In this document: positions 16,986 through 26,044 of the stretch, in pieces | How positions within the stretch are numbered: the stretch's first letter is position 1 | Layout: each line of letters opens with the position of its first letter | Assembly: GCA_002433075.1 (NCBI GenBank) | Contig: DJHM01000022.1 | Coordinates: 312,911 to 376,910, forward strand | Source: Latescibacteria bacterium UBA6620 | GTDB taxonomy: Bacteria > Latescibacterota > UBA2968 | DNA: 64,000 nt | Direction: 5' to 3' | Position numbers and translations under genes: made by a program | The notes under the pieces: generated by a model | Seen by the model: the letters and a program-made list of their open reading frames with translations, nothing else | The model's database searches: none | Told to the model about the DNA's origin: nothing

Positions 16986-17498
16986 TCAGAGATACAGTTT
17001 CTCAATCGCATTGACATACTTTGAGTTCCTCGTGAGGCGCCCCGGAAACCCCGTGACCAGGGTTCTCGCCTCTTCATCATTCGAGCTATCGTATTTGAGC
17101 TCGAGAACGAAGGTATCTCGCATCTGTACCCTGCAGCCCCCTCCAGGCTTTCCGTAAGCAAGACGATCGTCGACCGTGAAAAAAAATCTTCCGTCGGCCG
17201 CGTGGTAATACCTCCGGTCGTATTGGATCGTAGCGGTTGGCCGCAGTGGATGAACGATCTCAATGATCTGCTGCCGCTCGTAATCAGCAGCCATTACCAT
17301 CGTCCCGGACAGCTTCCTCAGGGTGTGGGGAGAAAACGGAGCCAGCGTGTGGATTGCCTTGGCTCCGATCGCGTTCACCCGGTGCTTGATCTCGAGCCGA
17401 CTGTTCAAGCCTTTCGATTCCGTCCGTCCATACCAACGAACACGAACTTTGGCTCGGGTGCTGACCCCCGCTACGGTCTGATGATAGAGATCCAACAT
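16986..17498 (-). pseudogene. VTC-domain (polyphosphate polymerase-like) remnant lacking its N-terminus
   Basis: The frame has LDLYHQTVAG, KVRVRWYG, LEIKHR and, at the C-terminus, DGRFFFTVDDRLAY and VLELKYD, all typical of the VTC/CYTH-type triphosphate tunnel domain. The conserved start of that domain, with its basic RYERK-type strand and the IYFDTP turn, is missing: only RHDTPM remains, preceded by an in-frame TAG. About 50-60 residues therefore appear lost. The upstream DUF4956 gene runs into this frame out of phase, so a single deletion probably joined the two genes. Function is unlikely to survive unless translation begins at the internal ATG near 17498. Confidence 0.65.
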
Positions 17499-17913
17499 CG
17501 GCGTATCGTGCCGTTGACAGTCCGTCTAAAACGAATGTGGTGACCCTCGTCTGATTCGCCCCAAAACCGAGACCCAGTGCAATCGTCAGAAAGATGAACG
17601 CGAGTTCTTCGGGATCCTTGATTGCCGTCCTGAAACAGACGATCGACAGCGTTCCAACGAGCCCGAGGGAGAGGACCAGTGAGGACTTAACCACGGAAAT
17701 CGCCATCATCGTCGTCACAGCGATGAGCACGAAACTGCGAGCAAGCTGTCGTCTGTTCAACAACGTCGTTCCGAATCGCTCGTAGACCACGGCTAGAATC
17801 ATAGACAGCACAGCGGTAAGCACCAGAGAAGTAGCAAAGCTGGTTATGTCCATCGGGCCGGCCTGATAGAGAACGTAGTCGGTCAGGCCCTCGCTTACTC
17901 TCGTACTGTCCAT
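17284..17913 (-). pseudogene. DUF4956 membrane protein, truncated and run on out of frame
   Basis: Residues 20-125 hold four membrane helices in DUF4956 style (LARSFVLIAVTTMMAISVV, VLSLGLVGTLSIVCFRT, EELAFIFLTIALGLGFGA). After VTTFVL near position 17530 the reading frame enters the VTC gene in the wrong phase, and the remaining 80 residues (SSDRSGGQHPSQ and on) are nonsense. The soluble C-terminal domain normal for DUF4956 is absent. DUF4956 and VTC-domain genes are common neighbours, so the junction looks like a deletion inside that pair. The true coding part is about 17530-17913. Confidence 0.65.
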
Positions 17914-17970
17914 GGGTCCCTCTGAGCGTGTATCAATCTGGTTTGGATTTCCGTCCGCATCGCTCGGCGC

Positions 17971-19269
17971 TCATGCGAACAACTCAGGGTTCTGAAGCAG
18001 AAAGCGGGACGCGACTCGTAGCGGAGCTCTTCTACATCTGTGGTCGGCCGGGAAGACTGCACGAAACCTTTCACGTAGCGTTTCCGCCTCGACAGGTTCG
18101 GACCACCGGCCTTGTAATCTGAGAACCATCTCCTCCGCGAGATCTCGAATTTCTTCGGAGGGGCTATTTATGACGCGCAGACCGGCCTCACGATACCATT
18201 CAGAGTGATTCCATCTATCCGCGCCCATCTGTACGATTTCTCGGAAGGACAAGATCCGACCCAGTCGGTCCGAGTAGATCCGCTTGGGGATAAAGAGATC
18301 TCGATCGTACCTGGGGGTGACTCCGATCGGTATCCAGTTCGCGAAGGCGCTAGGACGCCCCAGTACGTAAGGCACCGTGCAGATTCCTGCGGTGCTGCCA
18401 AGAAAGAACTCGCATCGGCCACATAGGTACATGTCACCGAAGTCCGATCGGAATCGAGTTGCATAATCAATGATGCGCGGGTTAGAGGTCAGCAGGTCCG
18501 ATGGGACCTCGAACCCCATCCGCACTGCGTAAAACCCCTGGGCGGTCAGATACTCCGTAGCGGCCAAGTAGGTTTCGATCTCGGAGTCGCGATAGTCGTG
18601 ATACTGCCATTTCTTGGCCGTCCAGTAAGTGTGTTGCCTCCTCAGATAGGCACCATCTCTGGAATGGAAGCAGATGAAAGGTGCACTCGGTTCGATTCCC
18701 ATCCGCGAAAGCAGGGCTCTTCCTCTGGCCTCTTCTTCAGGTGTAAAAGACAGTTGTGGCTTTATCCGGTTGTACTCCTCGAACTCGTCTCCAGTCGACT
18801 TGAGATTCACCCAAACTCGGGCCCTTTCCGCCGACCGTTGAAAGCGGGCTTGTACCATCTTGAGAACGCTATCCGGAACCCGAACCACCGTTATCCTTCG
18901 TCGAATCATCTTGAGCAACTGATGGTTCGAAGGCGTTCCACTCAGGAACAGGCAGACCCTTTTCTGCAAGTCCGTCGATCGTCTTCTGAGAAAAACCTCT
19001 GTATTGTCCGACAGGTGCCCAACTCGGTCATAGAGCAGTCTCCCGGTTTGAAAACCGGGATAGATGCATTTTGCGATCCACAGAAGAGCAAGGATGGCGA
19101 CCTCGAACGAAACCAGAACAGGAAGCAACGCGATCCGCCTGAGGAGTCTTGCGCCCATGGCCACGCGCGACGACCAGTCTGCAACCAGGAAGCGCCGCAT
19201 CCTGGCACCCAGGCCATTCACTTGCGTGCTCTGCCCGGCATCAAGGGCCGATGGGCCGGCAGCGTCCAT
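17971..19269 (-). CDS. TIGR04372-like glycosyltransferase
   Basis: Product of 432 aa. A membrane-associating helix near residues 47-70 (LPVLVSFEVAILALLWIA) is followed by the soluble part with ICFHSRDGAYLRRQ, HDYRDSEIETYL, RMGFEVPS and DMYLCGRCEFFLGSTAGI. I recognise this set as the TIGR04372 glycosyltransferase family often found with FkbH-like and GNAT genes in surface-glycan clusters. It shares one base (TGATG) with the upstream GNAT-like gene. Acceptor and donor are unknown. Confidence 0.8.
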   Translation of the reverse strand: MDAAGPSALDAGQSTQVNGLGARMRRFLVADWSSRVAMGARLLRRIALLPVLVSFEVAILALLWIAKCIYPGFQTGRLLYDRVGHLSDNTEVFLRRRSTDLQKRVCLFLSGTPSNHQLLKMIRRRITVVRVPDSVLKMVQARFQRSAERARVWVNLKSTGDEFEEYNRIKPQLSFTPEEEARGRALLSRMGIEPSAPFICFHSRDGAYLRRQHTYWTAKKWQYHDYRDSEIETYLAATEYLTAQGFYAVRMGFEVPSDLLTSNPRIIDYATRFRSDFGDMYLCGRCEFFLGSTAGICTVPYVLGRPSAFANWIPIGVTPRYDRDLFIPKRIYSDRLGRILSFREIVQMGADRWNHSEWYREAGLRVINSPSEEIRDLAEEMVLRLQGRWSEPVEAETLRERFRAVFPADHRCRRAPLRVASRFLLQNPELFA

Positions 19270-20324
19270 CAGAGCTTCTCCCTGTCGATGTCAGAGTCTC
19301 CCTTCGTGATGTACCACGAATCAAACGGGAATCTGCGCGGCTTTCTGTGAGGTGGAAAATCAATGGCCATCTGGATGTCTGGAGCGTGGTTCGTCGGGCG
19401 AAACTGATGCGGAATCGGCCCTCCGGTCATCGTTCGACTGCCGAACAATCCCATCGCCTCCACGTGGGTGCCCAACACCCGACTCGTCGTGAAAAAGTCG
19501 AGCAGAATCGCACCTTCGTTCCTCCCCACGGCAGCGAGTGCAAGCATAGTCTCTTCGGAGGACTGTCCTTCGTAGCCCCACTCCAGGATTCTGATCACGC
19601 GATCATCGCAACCCTTGATGTTTTCGATACGAAAGACACAGAAGCCATTCTCATCGCGTACGATCCTGTAGCTGTGTTTCGGTATGTCGATGTATCGCCA
19701 GTTCAGATAATTTCCAGAACGGCGAACGCTGGCTCCCCACAGACCCTCGAAGCGGAACTCGTACTCGGGTTCGAATCGCTCGCCCGTTTCTGGCAACTCG
19801 GGTACATTGCCACCGCTGAGCTGGCGAGCGGATGTGCCCAGGCGATCTCTGTCAGCCTTCTCGGTGATCTCGAATCGCTTCATCACCTTGTCGGGTTCCA
19901 GGATTCCGACCCAACGAGGCAGCGTGCCGACCGGGATGCGGTAAGCCGAGTAGACCGAAACGGATTCGGGTGTCAGGCCAACGTGGAAACGGTGGTCATA
20001 CTCGGCCATGACGCGGGACAGCAGCTGGACGCCCCCAGTACCAACCCCTCCGTAGTGCCAGGTCAAAGTCCAGCACCCACACTCCACTCCCGCCGATGTT
20101 CTAAACTCAAGAGGCACGTAACCAAGCAGCCCCTTCAACTCCCGTTCCTCCTCTAGAAGCCAGAGGTGGTAGCTTCCATTGGCCGTGAACGGGGTGTCTC
20201 GGAACTGCCAGTCGATATAGTCCCGCTCCTGGAGGCGCGGATTAGCTCCATATAGCGTCTGGAATGCCTCCATCACTGCCGGCACATCCGCCGGCTCACA
20301 CGGCCTGACCGCAGACGCTGTCAT
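19269..20324 (-). CDS. GNAT-fold acyltransferase-like protein (paralogue 2)
   Basis: Product of 351 aa. The N-terminal half follows the GNAT plan (VRPCEPADVPAVMEAF, LKGLLGYVPLEF, GTGGVQLLSRVM). YLNWRYIDIP in the middle and the C-terminal DSWYITKGDSDIDRE match the protein at 15786-16967. The start ATG overlaps the acyl carrier protein stop by four bases (ATGA... direction FkbH-ACP-this gene), so acyl-ACP could be its direct donor (inference). The acceptor may be an amino sugar of the glycan. Confidence 0.75.
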   Translation of the reverse strand: MTASAVRPCEPADVPAVMEAFQTLYGANPRLQERDYIDWQFRDTPFTANGSYHLWLLEEERELKGLLGYVPLEFRTSAGVECGCWTLTWHYGGVGTGGVQLLSRVMAEYDHRFHVGLTPESVSVYSAYRIPVGTLPRWVGILEPDKVMKRFEITEKADRDRLGTSARQLSGGNVPELPETGERFEPEYEFRFEGLWGASVRRSGNYLNWRYIDIPKHSYRIVRDENGFCVFRIENIKGCDDRVIRILEWGYEGQSSEETMLALAAVGRNEGAILLDFFTTSRVLGTHVEAMGLFGSRTMTGGPIPHQFRPTNHAPDIQMAIDFPPHRKPRRFPFDSWYITKGDSDIDREKL

Positions 20325-20566
20325 TTTGCATCCGACTTCAAAGATTCGATCTCGTCCACAATGACACCGACCGTCGTCAACTCACCGACTCGTACGTCGT
20401 CGAACTCGACCTCGAAGACCTCCTCAAGCGAAGCGATCAGGTCAAGGTGAGACATGGAATCCCATCGCTCGACGGTTTCGGCGGACGTCTCACGGGAAAC
20501 CGATTCAAGGTTGAACAGATCGGATACGACCCGACCAACTTTCTCCTGGAGAGGACCACCAATCAC
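20321..20566 (-). CDS. Acyl carrier protein
   Basis: Product of 81 aa. The phosphopantetheine site is Ser37 in WDSMSHLDL, followed by the acidic helix ASLEEVFEVEFDD, the standard ACP layout. GTG start overlaps the FkbH stop (GTGA). It is not the fatty-acid ACP by context: it is wedged between an FkbH-like enzyme and a GNAT-like acyltransferase, and so should carry a short acyl unit for sugar decoration. Needs a 4'-phosphopantetheinyl transferase from elsewhere in the genome. Confidence 0.9.
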   Translation of the reverse strand: MIGGPLQEKVGRVVSDLFNLESVSRETSAETVERWDSMSHLDLIASLEEVFEVEFDDVRVGELTTVGVIVDEIESLKSDAK

Positions 20567-22341
20567 GTCGTAACCGGTTCGAGCGAGATGTGCGAGGGCA
20601 CAGTCAGCTTCAAGTCCTGGGCATCAGCGCTGAATGTAACGCCTTCTTTCGTCTTTCCAGTCTGCTCCATACCAAAGCTCGGCCAGAAGTCCGCTGTCTG
20701 CTCGTTTTTGGAGGTAGGGATGTACTCAGCTGTCCAGTAGAGGTTGCCCCACGATGCGCATAGATGGTTGATGCATTCCGAGGCGAACGCTGTCTCGAGC
20801 TCTCTGCCCAGAACACGACAACTCATCAAGAACGTATCAACGCGACCTGTCTCCTGCTTCCTCTTCGCGATGAAGACTCCCGTCAGCCCGGAGTCGCCGA
20901 ACCGATCGGACACGGATAGAGTATAGACAGCGGATTCTTCATCCCCGGCCATCGCCTGGATCTCTGCTTCGCTATAGCGCCGTGTTGTCAGGTTGAACTG
21001 ATTCGTCTTCTGCGTCAGCTGGCTCACTCTGGCAATCTCCTCGGAGGTCGCCTCGTGAACGCGAACGCAAGTCCCGAGCGATTTCAGGTATTCTTCCACG
21101 CTCCCCAACCGCTCCTTGTACCGTTTTCTTCCCTGCTGCTCCTGATACATCCGGGTCCGGGAACGGTCTTCCTCCGTCTTCGACAGAACATCGAACGGAT
21201 CGTGCTCCAGAAAAAGCCTGGGCAACTGATGAAGTTTCTGTGGTACAGGCAGGACCATCACCTCCGGCATCAGGCTCTCGATGAGTCCCTGCTCGACCTC
21301 ACTGTCGTCCACGAAGACCATGCTGTCTGTCGACAGATTGAGTTCATCCGACAGGGAACTCAAGTTCTGGTGCTTCGGGAGCCAGTTGATACGGTGAGCA
21401 GCTATGTGATCTCTGTTGAGTAGGCAATGAGGGTGTTGGTCCAACAGATCTAGTACATCCTCTTCATTGTTCTTGCTGCATAACGCAAGCACCACGCCCC
21501 GCGATTCGAGTTGAAGCACCGACTTCTGGAAGTCATAGTAGATCCGCCCGGGGTTCCCATTCGGATCCAGATCAACACCCTTGATACCGTCTTCGCCAAC
21601 CACGCCGCCCCATAACGTGTTGTCGCAATCCAGAACGAGGCACTTTTTCGCGTGACCTCGCAGGCTACGAATGACATTTCCGATTTCCCTGGCGTAGCGA
21701 TCCAGGAAGTCGAAGCGAAAGGGAGCCAGCGAAGAATACCAGGATCGTGCATCCAGGGACGCCTTTGCCCCGAAACGCATAAGAATGGCCTCAAAGTCAA
21801 TGAGCACGAATCTAGAGGGGTGAAATTCGGCGTACTCCCGAATGACCTGATTCAGGCCAGTTGTTCGAATGTCGAGTGACCGGTCACCTGCTCTACGGTG
21901 TCCGAATAGAACCGGATCGGGCCGAAGAAAAGTGTTGGCGACGACGACCGCTCGAGTCCTCTCCAGGATCGCGTCGAACAAAGCTTCGATCCGTGGGCCC
22001 GGATCGTCTTCCCAGTTCGAGATTTCGAAGTCTTTGTGAAAGGGCTCGAGTAGGAGTGAACTGACAATGACGTCGGGATCAGACCCGTTAACCTTGATGT
22101 CTCCACTCAGGATAGCCTGGACGTAGTCTCCATAGTTCCCGAACCCCAGTTCTGCTCTGATCTCATCTCTCAACAGGTGATACTTTAGAAATGGCGCGAT
22201 CGGCTCGATGGTGAAATTCCGCAGGAACATGACGCGCACGGGGTGAACGTCCCGAACCAAACCCTCCTGCCGGTCCAAGAGACCTATGAGGGCAGAAACG
22301 GGTCTCGGGGGGGAGACCGGGAGTTTGCTGTTGACGTCCAC
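20563..22341 (-). CDS. FkbH-like protein (HAD-IIIC, glyceryl/acyl-ACP loading type)
   Basis: Product of 592 aa with the three FkbH parts. An N-terminal SGNH-like region runs from about 30 to 225; the HAD domain has LDCDNTLWGGVVGEDG near 237-252 (the DxDxT nucleophile motif) and VFVDDSEVEQ; the C-terminal GNAT-like domain has RVSQLTQKTNQFNLTTRRY, SDRFGDSGLTGV and SCRVLGRELE. FkbH relatives dephosphorylate 1,3-bisphosphoglycerate and load glycerate onto an ACP, and the ACP gene follows directly. A GTG start at 22341 has GAGG six bases upstream. The acyl unit is inferred, not shown. Confidence 0.92.
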   Translation of the reverse strand: MDVNSKLPVSPPRPVSALIGLLDRQEGLVRDVHPVRVMFLRNFTIEPIAPFLKYHLLRDEIRAELGFGNYGDYVQAILSGDIKVNGSDPDVIVSSLLLEPFHKDFEISNWEDDPGPRIEALFDAILERTRAVVVANTFLRPDPVLFGHRRAGDRSLDIRTTGLNQVIREYAEFHPSRFVLIDFEAILMRFGAKASLDARSWYSSLAPFRFDFLDRYAREIGNVIRSLRGHAKKCLVLDCDNTLWGGVVGEDGIKGVDLDPNGNPGRIYYDFQKSVLQLESRGVVLALCSKNNEEDVLDLLDQHPHCLLNRDHIAAHRINWLPKHQNLSSLSDELNLSTDSMVFVDDSEVEQGLIESLMPEVMVLPVPQKLHQLPRLFLEHDPFDVLSKTEEDRSRTRMYQEQQGRKRYKERLGSVEEYLKSLGTCVRVHEATSEEIARVSQLTQKTNQFNLTTRRYSEAEIQAMAGDEESAVYTLSVSDRFGDSGLTGVFIAKRKQETGRVDTFLMSCRVLGRELETAFASECINHLCASWGNLYWTAEYIPTSKNEQTADFWPSFGMEQTGKTKEGVTFSADAQDLKLTVPSHISLEPVTT

Positions 22342-22352
22342 AACTCGCCTCG

Positions 22353-23381
22353 TCAGCTCTCGTAGAGTTCCTTTGGGTCTTCCTTCTTCTCGAGACTGAA
22401 ATCCAGATCAAACAGCTTGCATCCGTGACAGAACTGGATGCCATTCCGGTTGCCTGATTCGTGGAGTCGGCGCACCCATGACCACTTTGGGTTTCGCCAC
22501 ACCTGAGCAATCGACTCAGAGTGGATGTTTCCAAGGTTCATCTTGCCATCATAGTCCATCGGACACAGCGCAACCGTCCCCATCGCCGTGATGTGCATCG
22601 TGGACCACGGGAGAATGCACGGGTGGTAGACGTCCCCATAGGTCCCCTCTACCTCGGATGTGACTCGATCATCCAACTCGATCTGATTGCCCCAATTGTG
22701 GGCGCGCTTCATGTAGATTCGATCCTGAGGTTTCCGAAATCGAGACCAGAACCCCTCCCACCTCTCAAGCTCCTGGGCCTCTTCATCCTTCGAAAGGTCG
22801 AAGAAGGAGACCCCCCTTACCCGAACCATGAGGTCCGGCTTGAGCGTCTCACGGACCTCGAACAAGGTCTCGATATTCTGGAGAACCGTATCGTAGTCCA
22901 ACTGGACTCTCATCTTCTCGTAGTTCTCACGATCGACGGAGTCGATCGACAGCATGATTTCGTCCAGGCCGGCGTTCAGAAGCTCTTCTGATTTCTGTCG
23001 GCTCAGCATGGACGCGTTTGTCGACATGCTAACAACCTTGATATTCGCATCCTTCAGCCGTTGAACCCGGGACACGATCTTCTTATCCAGGAGCGGCTCG
23101 CCTGCGCGCTGAACCATCACGACGTTGATCCAGTCGCTGTAGTCCGACATTTCAGACGCGATCTTCTCGAACAGATCGTCGGGCATCATCGGCACGGATT
23201 TGTCCCAAACATCGACGGGGCAGAACGGGCATCGAGCATTACAGACCCGTGTTGTCTCGACCTGGAAATACTTTGGGAAATGGAGCGCCTCTTCCAGATC
23301 ATCCAGATCGAGCCGATCCTCGAGTTCCCGCAATTCGGCCTCGAGGGCCTCTGAGCCAGCGTCTTCGATTCGTGTGATCAT
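22353..23381 (-). CDS. Radical SAM enzyme with SPASM-like C-terminus
   Basis: Product of 342 aa from ATG 23381 (ATGA with the WbuC stop); the longer upstream frame is shadow. Cys47, Cys51 and Cys54 in VCNARCPFC ligate the SAM 4Fe-4S cluster. Later VQRAGEPLLDKK and SMSTNASML fit the radical SAM barrel. The C-terminal part has further cysteines (HPCILPWSTM, VALCPMDY, FCHGCKLF) in a SPASM/Twitch-like arrangement. Such enzymes in glycan loci may carry out sugar or methyl radical chemistry, but the reaction cannot be named. Confidence 0.88.
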   Translation of the reverse strand: MITRIEDAGSEALEAELRELEDRLDLDDLEEALHFPKYFQVETTRVCNARCPFCPVDVWDKSVPMMPDDLFEKIASEMSDYSDWINVVMVQRAGEPLLDKKIVSRVQRLKDANIKVVSMSTNASMLSRQKSEELLNAGLDEIMLSIDSVDRENYEKMRVQLDYDTVLQNIETLFEVRETLKPDLMVRVRGVSFFDLSKDEEAQELERWEGFWSRFRKPQDRIYMKRAHNWGNQIELDDRVTSEVEGTYGDVYHPCILPWSTMHITAMGTVALCPMDYDGKMNLGNIHSESIAQVWRNPKWSWVRRLHESGNRNGIQFCHGCKLFDLDFSLEKKEDPKELYES

Positions 23382-23911
23382 CTCGCTTCCTTCGTCCACT
23401 CGTCGATATGCTTGCCCAGTCGAGAAAGGTAACGTTCGACCTCGCCGAGGCTGTTTTCGACGGGCGACCACGGGGCAAATTCGGTCTGCTCCCTGCGGAA
23501 GGGACCGTTGGTGGTTTCGTGAAATACGACAAATTCGCTCTGGGGCACGACTGTATGATAGGTGGGTGTGCCAAGCCGATAGTAAACGGCGCACCCGTTT
23601 TCCTGACCGAGGCGTATCACTCGACTTACATCTCCTTCGTGATCGAAAAGCACGATATCGAGCTCTCCTTCGATTGCGTGAAACGACTCGGATTTCCGTA
23701 AATGCCGATGCGGTCTGACATAGCACCCACGGCTTTGAACGATGATCATCTCATGGAGCGTATCATCGATCGATGGATGCGTGCACAGGCGAATTCGTTT
23801 CCGCTCGTTTAGGCGCGCGGCACCCTTCAGGAACTCCACATCTGAGGGATGTAGAACCGTCACCGCTTCAGTCGAGTAGAGTACTTCCTTGCTTTCTTCT
23901 GTGAATTCCAC
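23378..23911 (-). CDS. WbuC-family cupin metalloprotein
   Basis: Product of 177 aa. RIRLCTHPSIDDTLHEMII, YVRPHRHLRKSESFHAIEGE and YYRLGTPTYHTVVP give the His/Glu pattern of the WbuC cupins found at the edges of O-antigen and colanic-acid-type clusters. Catalytic role is not established for the family. GTG start with GAGG upstream; the stop overlaps the radical SAM start. Confidence 0.85.
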   Translation of the reverse strand: MEFTEESKEVLYSTEAVTVLHPSDVEFLKGAARLNERKRIRLCTHPSIDDTLHEMIIVQSRGCYVRPHRHLRKSESFHAIEGELDIVLFDHEGDVSRVIRLGQENGCAVYYRLGTPTYHTVVPQSEFVVFHETTNGPFRREQTEFAPWSPVENSLGEVERYLSRLGKHIDEWTKEAR

Positions 23912-23918
23912 GATTGCC

Positions 23919-25007
23919 TCAGAAGAACCGACTGACGGACTGCTTGACGTGATCGATCTGCCCGTCTGTCATTTTCTCGTGATTTGGAATCGACAGAATC
24001 CTTCTCACTGTCTTCTCCGCCACAGGAATGTCGAGCGGAAACTTTCCCCGGTATGCGGTCTGATGCGGCATCAACAACGAATGGTGAATCTTCGTCTCGA
24101 TTTGATCTGACTGTAGATGCCTCTGGAGCTCGTCGCGGCTGTCGGATTGAATCGTGAACGTGTAGAAGACGTGCTTCCAGCCGTCAGGCTCCTCAGGACA
24201 GGTAACCAGCCCGTCAAGTGATCGTCGATATGTCCGAGCAATCTCCCGACGACGATCGATGATCTGATCCAGACGATCGAGTTCCACGAGCAACAGAGCT
24301 GCTTGCAGCGTCTGCATTCTGAAATTCAGACTTGGATAGTGGCAATCTTCACGGTTGCGCGTACCCGCATAGCGAAGGGATTGGACTCTGTCCACCAGCT
24401 CTTCATCGTCCGTCAACACGGCTCCCGCTTCCCCATAAGAGTGGAACACCTTCATCGAGTTAAAGCTGAAGCACGCAAGATGACCGAAGGAGCCCGCTCG
24501 CCGCCCCTTCCCGTCCTCTGCTCCGAATGCCTGTGCTGCATCCTCGATGATGGGTATCCCACGTTCTTCCGCCACGTGCACCAGATCATCCATCTCGCAC
24601 AGCTTTCCTGTGTAATGCACCGGAACAATCGCGCGTGTTTTGCTGCTTATGGCCGCCTCGACACGACCCGGATCTATGTTCAAGTCAGGCGCAATGTCGA
24701 CATACACCGGCGTTGCACCGGTCAGCACAATCGCATTCGTTGTGGCCACCCAGGACATGGGCGTCGTGATGATCTCGTCACCGGGTCCGACGTCGAGTGC
24801 GCGGAGGGCGACATACAGCGCGTCGCTCCCGGAGCTGACTCCGATGCAGAACCGCCGTCCGCAATAAGCAGCCACTCTGGTCTCCAGTTCCAGCATCTCA
24901 GGACCCATGATGACACGCCCGTGATCGAGCACTGTACCGACGGCCTCCATAAGCCTTGCCTTGAGGGCAACGTCTTTGACACTTAGATCCAGATACGGAA
25001 CGTTCAC
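23919..25007 (-). CDS. DegT/DnrJ/EryC1 aminotransferase
   Basis: Product of 362 aa from GTG 25007, which overlaps the dehydrogenase stop (GTGA); 41 upstream codons are shadow. GVSSGSDALYVALRAL binds the cofactor phosphate, PIIEDAAQAFGAEDG contains the Asp, and FNSMKVFHSYGEAG has the PLP lysine. Enzymes of this group put an amino group onto keto-sugar nucleotides (typically C3 or C4). A dehydrogenase directly upstream in the operon could make the keto substrate (inference). Confidence 0.92.
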   Translation of the reverse strand: MNVPYLDLSVKDVALKARLMEAVGTVLDHGRVIMGPEMLELETRVAAYCGRRFCIGVSSGSDALYVALRALDVGPGDEIITTPMSWVATTNAIVLTGATPVYVDIAPDLNIDPGRVEAAISSKTRAIVPVHYTGKLCEMDDLVHVAEERGIPIIEDAAQAFGAEDGKGRRAGSFGHLACFSFNSMKVFHSYGEAGAVLTDDEELVDRVQSLRYAGTRNREDCHYPSLNFRMQTLQAALLLVELDRLDQIIDRRREIARTYRRSLDGLVTCPEEPDGWKHVFYTFTIQSDSRDELQRHLQSDQIETKIHHSLLMPHQTAYRGKFPLDIPVAEKTVRRILSIPNHEKMTDGQIDHVKQSVSRFF

Positions 25008-26044
25008 GTCATATCCACCATCACACGACCAGCAGCCCCGCTTCGCACGAGCGCGATGGCCTCGTTGATCTGATCGAGGTGAAACTCGTGGGTCACCAGG
25101 CCGTCCAGCGTCATCTTTCCGCTTTCGCAAAGTCGTACGTAGCGTGGTATTTCAAGATGCGGCTCCGAACTCCCTCCGTGGGAGCCTGTGAGCACCTTTC
25201 TGAAATGCAGGGGCAGGGTGTAGATCGTGACGTTGTCGCCCTTGGTGGGCACACCGACCAGAATCGTTCGGCCATCTGCCTGCGTGAGCTCATAAGCCAT
25301 TTCGATGACACGTGCATTCCCGGTGGTATCGATCACGACATCCGCGCCATCTTTTCCTACGATCTCACGCAATGCGCCCGGCAGGTCGGTCGTGTCGCTC
25401 ACGAAATGGGTTAACCCGAACTCGAGGCCCAACGCGCGCTTACTGTCGCTCAGGTCGACGCCAACGATCGGGTTCGCAGACACCATACTCGCCGCCTGAG
25501 CCAGGTTCAATCCCACTCCGCCAATACCAAAGATCACGACGGATTCACCGACCTTCACTCGTGCGTCGTTGTTCACCACCCCCATCGCCGTGGTCACCGA
25601 ACAACCGAACAGGGGCGCGAGTTTGAGGTCGAAAGTCTTCGGAATGGGTGTCAACCGATTCTCTGACACGACCGCAACTTCGTTAAAGGTCGTTACCCAA
25701 CCCGCGTTCACCGTTCGGTCGCCACGGGTATAGGTTGGAGTTGGCGACTGCAACCCAGAGCTCGGTCGCCAGTGCATCACAACGTGATCTCCCGGCGAGA
25801 CGGTTGTAACGCCCTCCCCGATCTCGAGGACCTCTCCGGACCCTTCGTGGCCGAGTAAATGAGGGAGAAACAGATCGGGCCCTTTTGCCCCTTCGATCTC
25901 ATTTATCTGCGCCCCGCAGATTCCGCTGTAGTGGACCTTCACAAGCACCTGGCCGAACGTAAGCAACTCGGGTGTTTCGAGATCGTCGACCACGAGCGGG
26001 CTGTTCAGTTCCTCGAGAATGGCGGCCTTGAATCGCATGGTCAT
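25004..26044 (-). CDS. Zinc-type alcohol/polyol dehydrogenase (MDR family)
   Basis: Product of 346 aa from ATG 26044 (ATGA). Catalytic zinc ligands Cys43 (SGICGAQ) and His66-Glu67 (LGHEGSGEV) are present and the Rossmann motif is VIFGIGGVGLN. The lobe that holds the four structural-zinc cysteines in classical members (after HWRPSSG) has none, so the structural zinc is lost. It probably oxidises a hydroxyl on a sugar or on a small acyl donor; the DegT enzyme next door could aminate the product. Confidence 0.88.
   Translation of the reverse strand: MTMRFKAAILEELNSPLVVDDLETPELLTFGQVLVKVHYSGICGAQINEIEGAKGPDLFLPHLLGHEGSGEVLEIGEGVTTVSPGDHVVMHWRPSSGLQSPTPTYTRGDRTVNAGWVTTFNEVAVVSENRLTPIPKTFDLKLAPLFGCSVTTAMGVVNNDARVKVGESVVIFGIGGVGLNLAQAASMVSANPIVGVDLSDSKRALGLEFGLTHFVSDTTDLPGALREIVGKDGADVVIDTTGNARVIEMAYELTQADGRTILVGVPTKGDNVTIYTLPLHFRKVLTGSHGGSSEPHLEIPRYVRLCESGKMTLDGLVTHEFHLDQINEAIALVRSGAAGRVMVDMT

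Noticed and set aside
16986..17498. A working short VTC-domain polyphosphate enzyme
   Set aside because: The conserved basic N-terminal strands of the triphosphate tunnel are missing and an in-frame TAG precedes RHDTPM; listed as a remnant instead.
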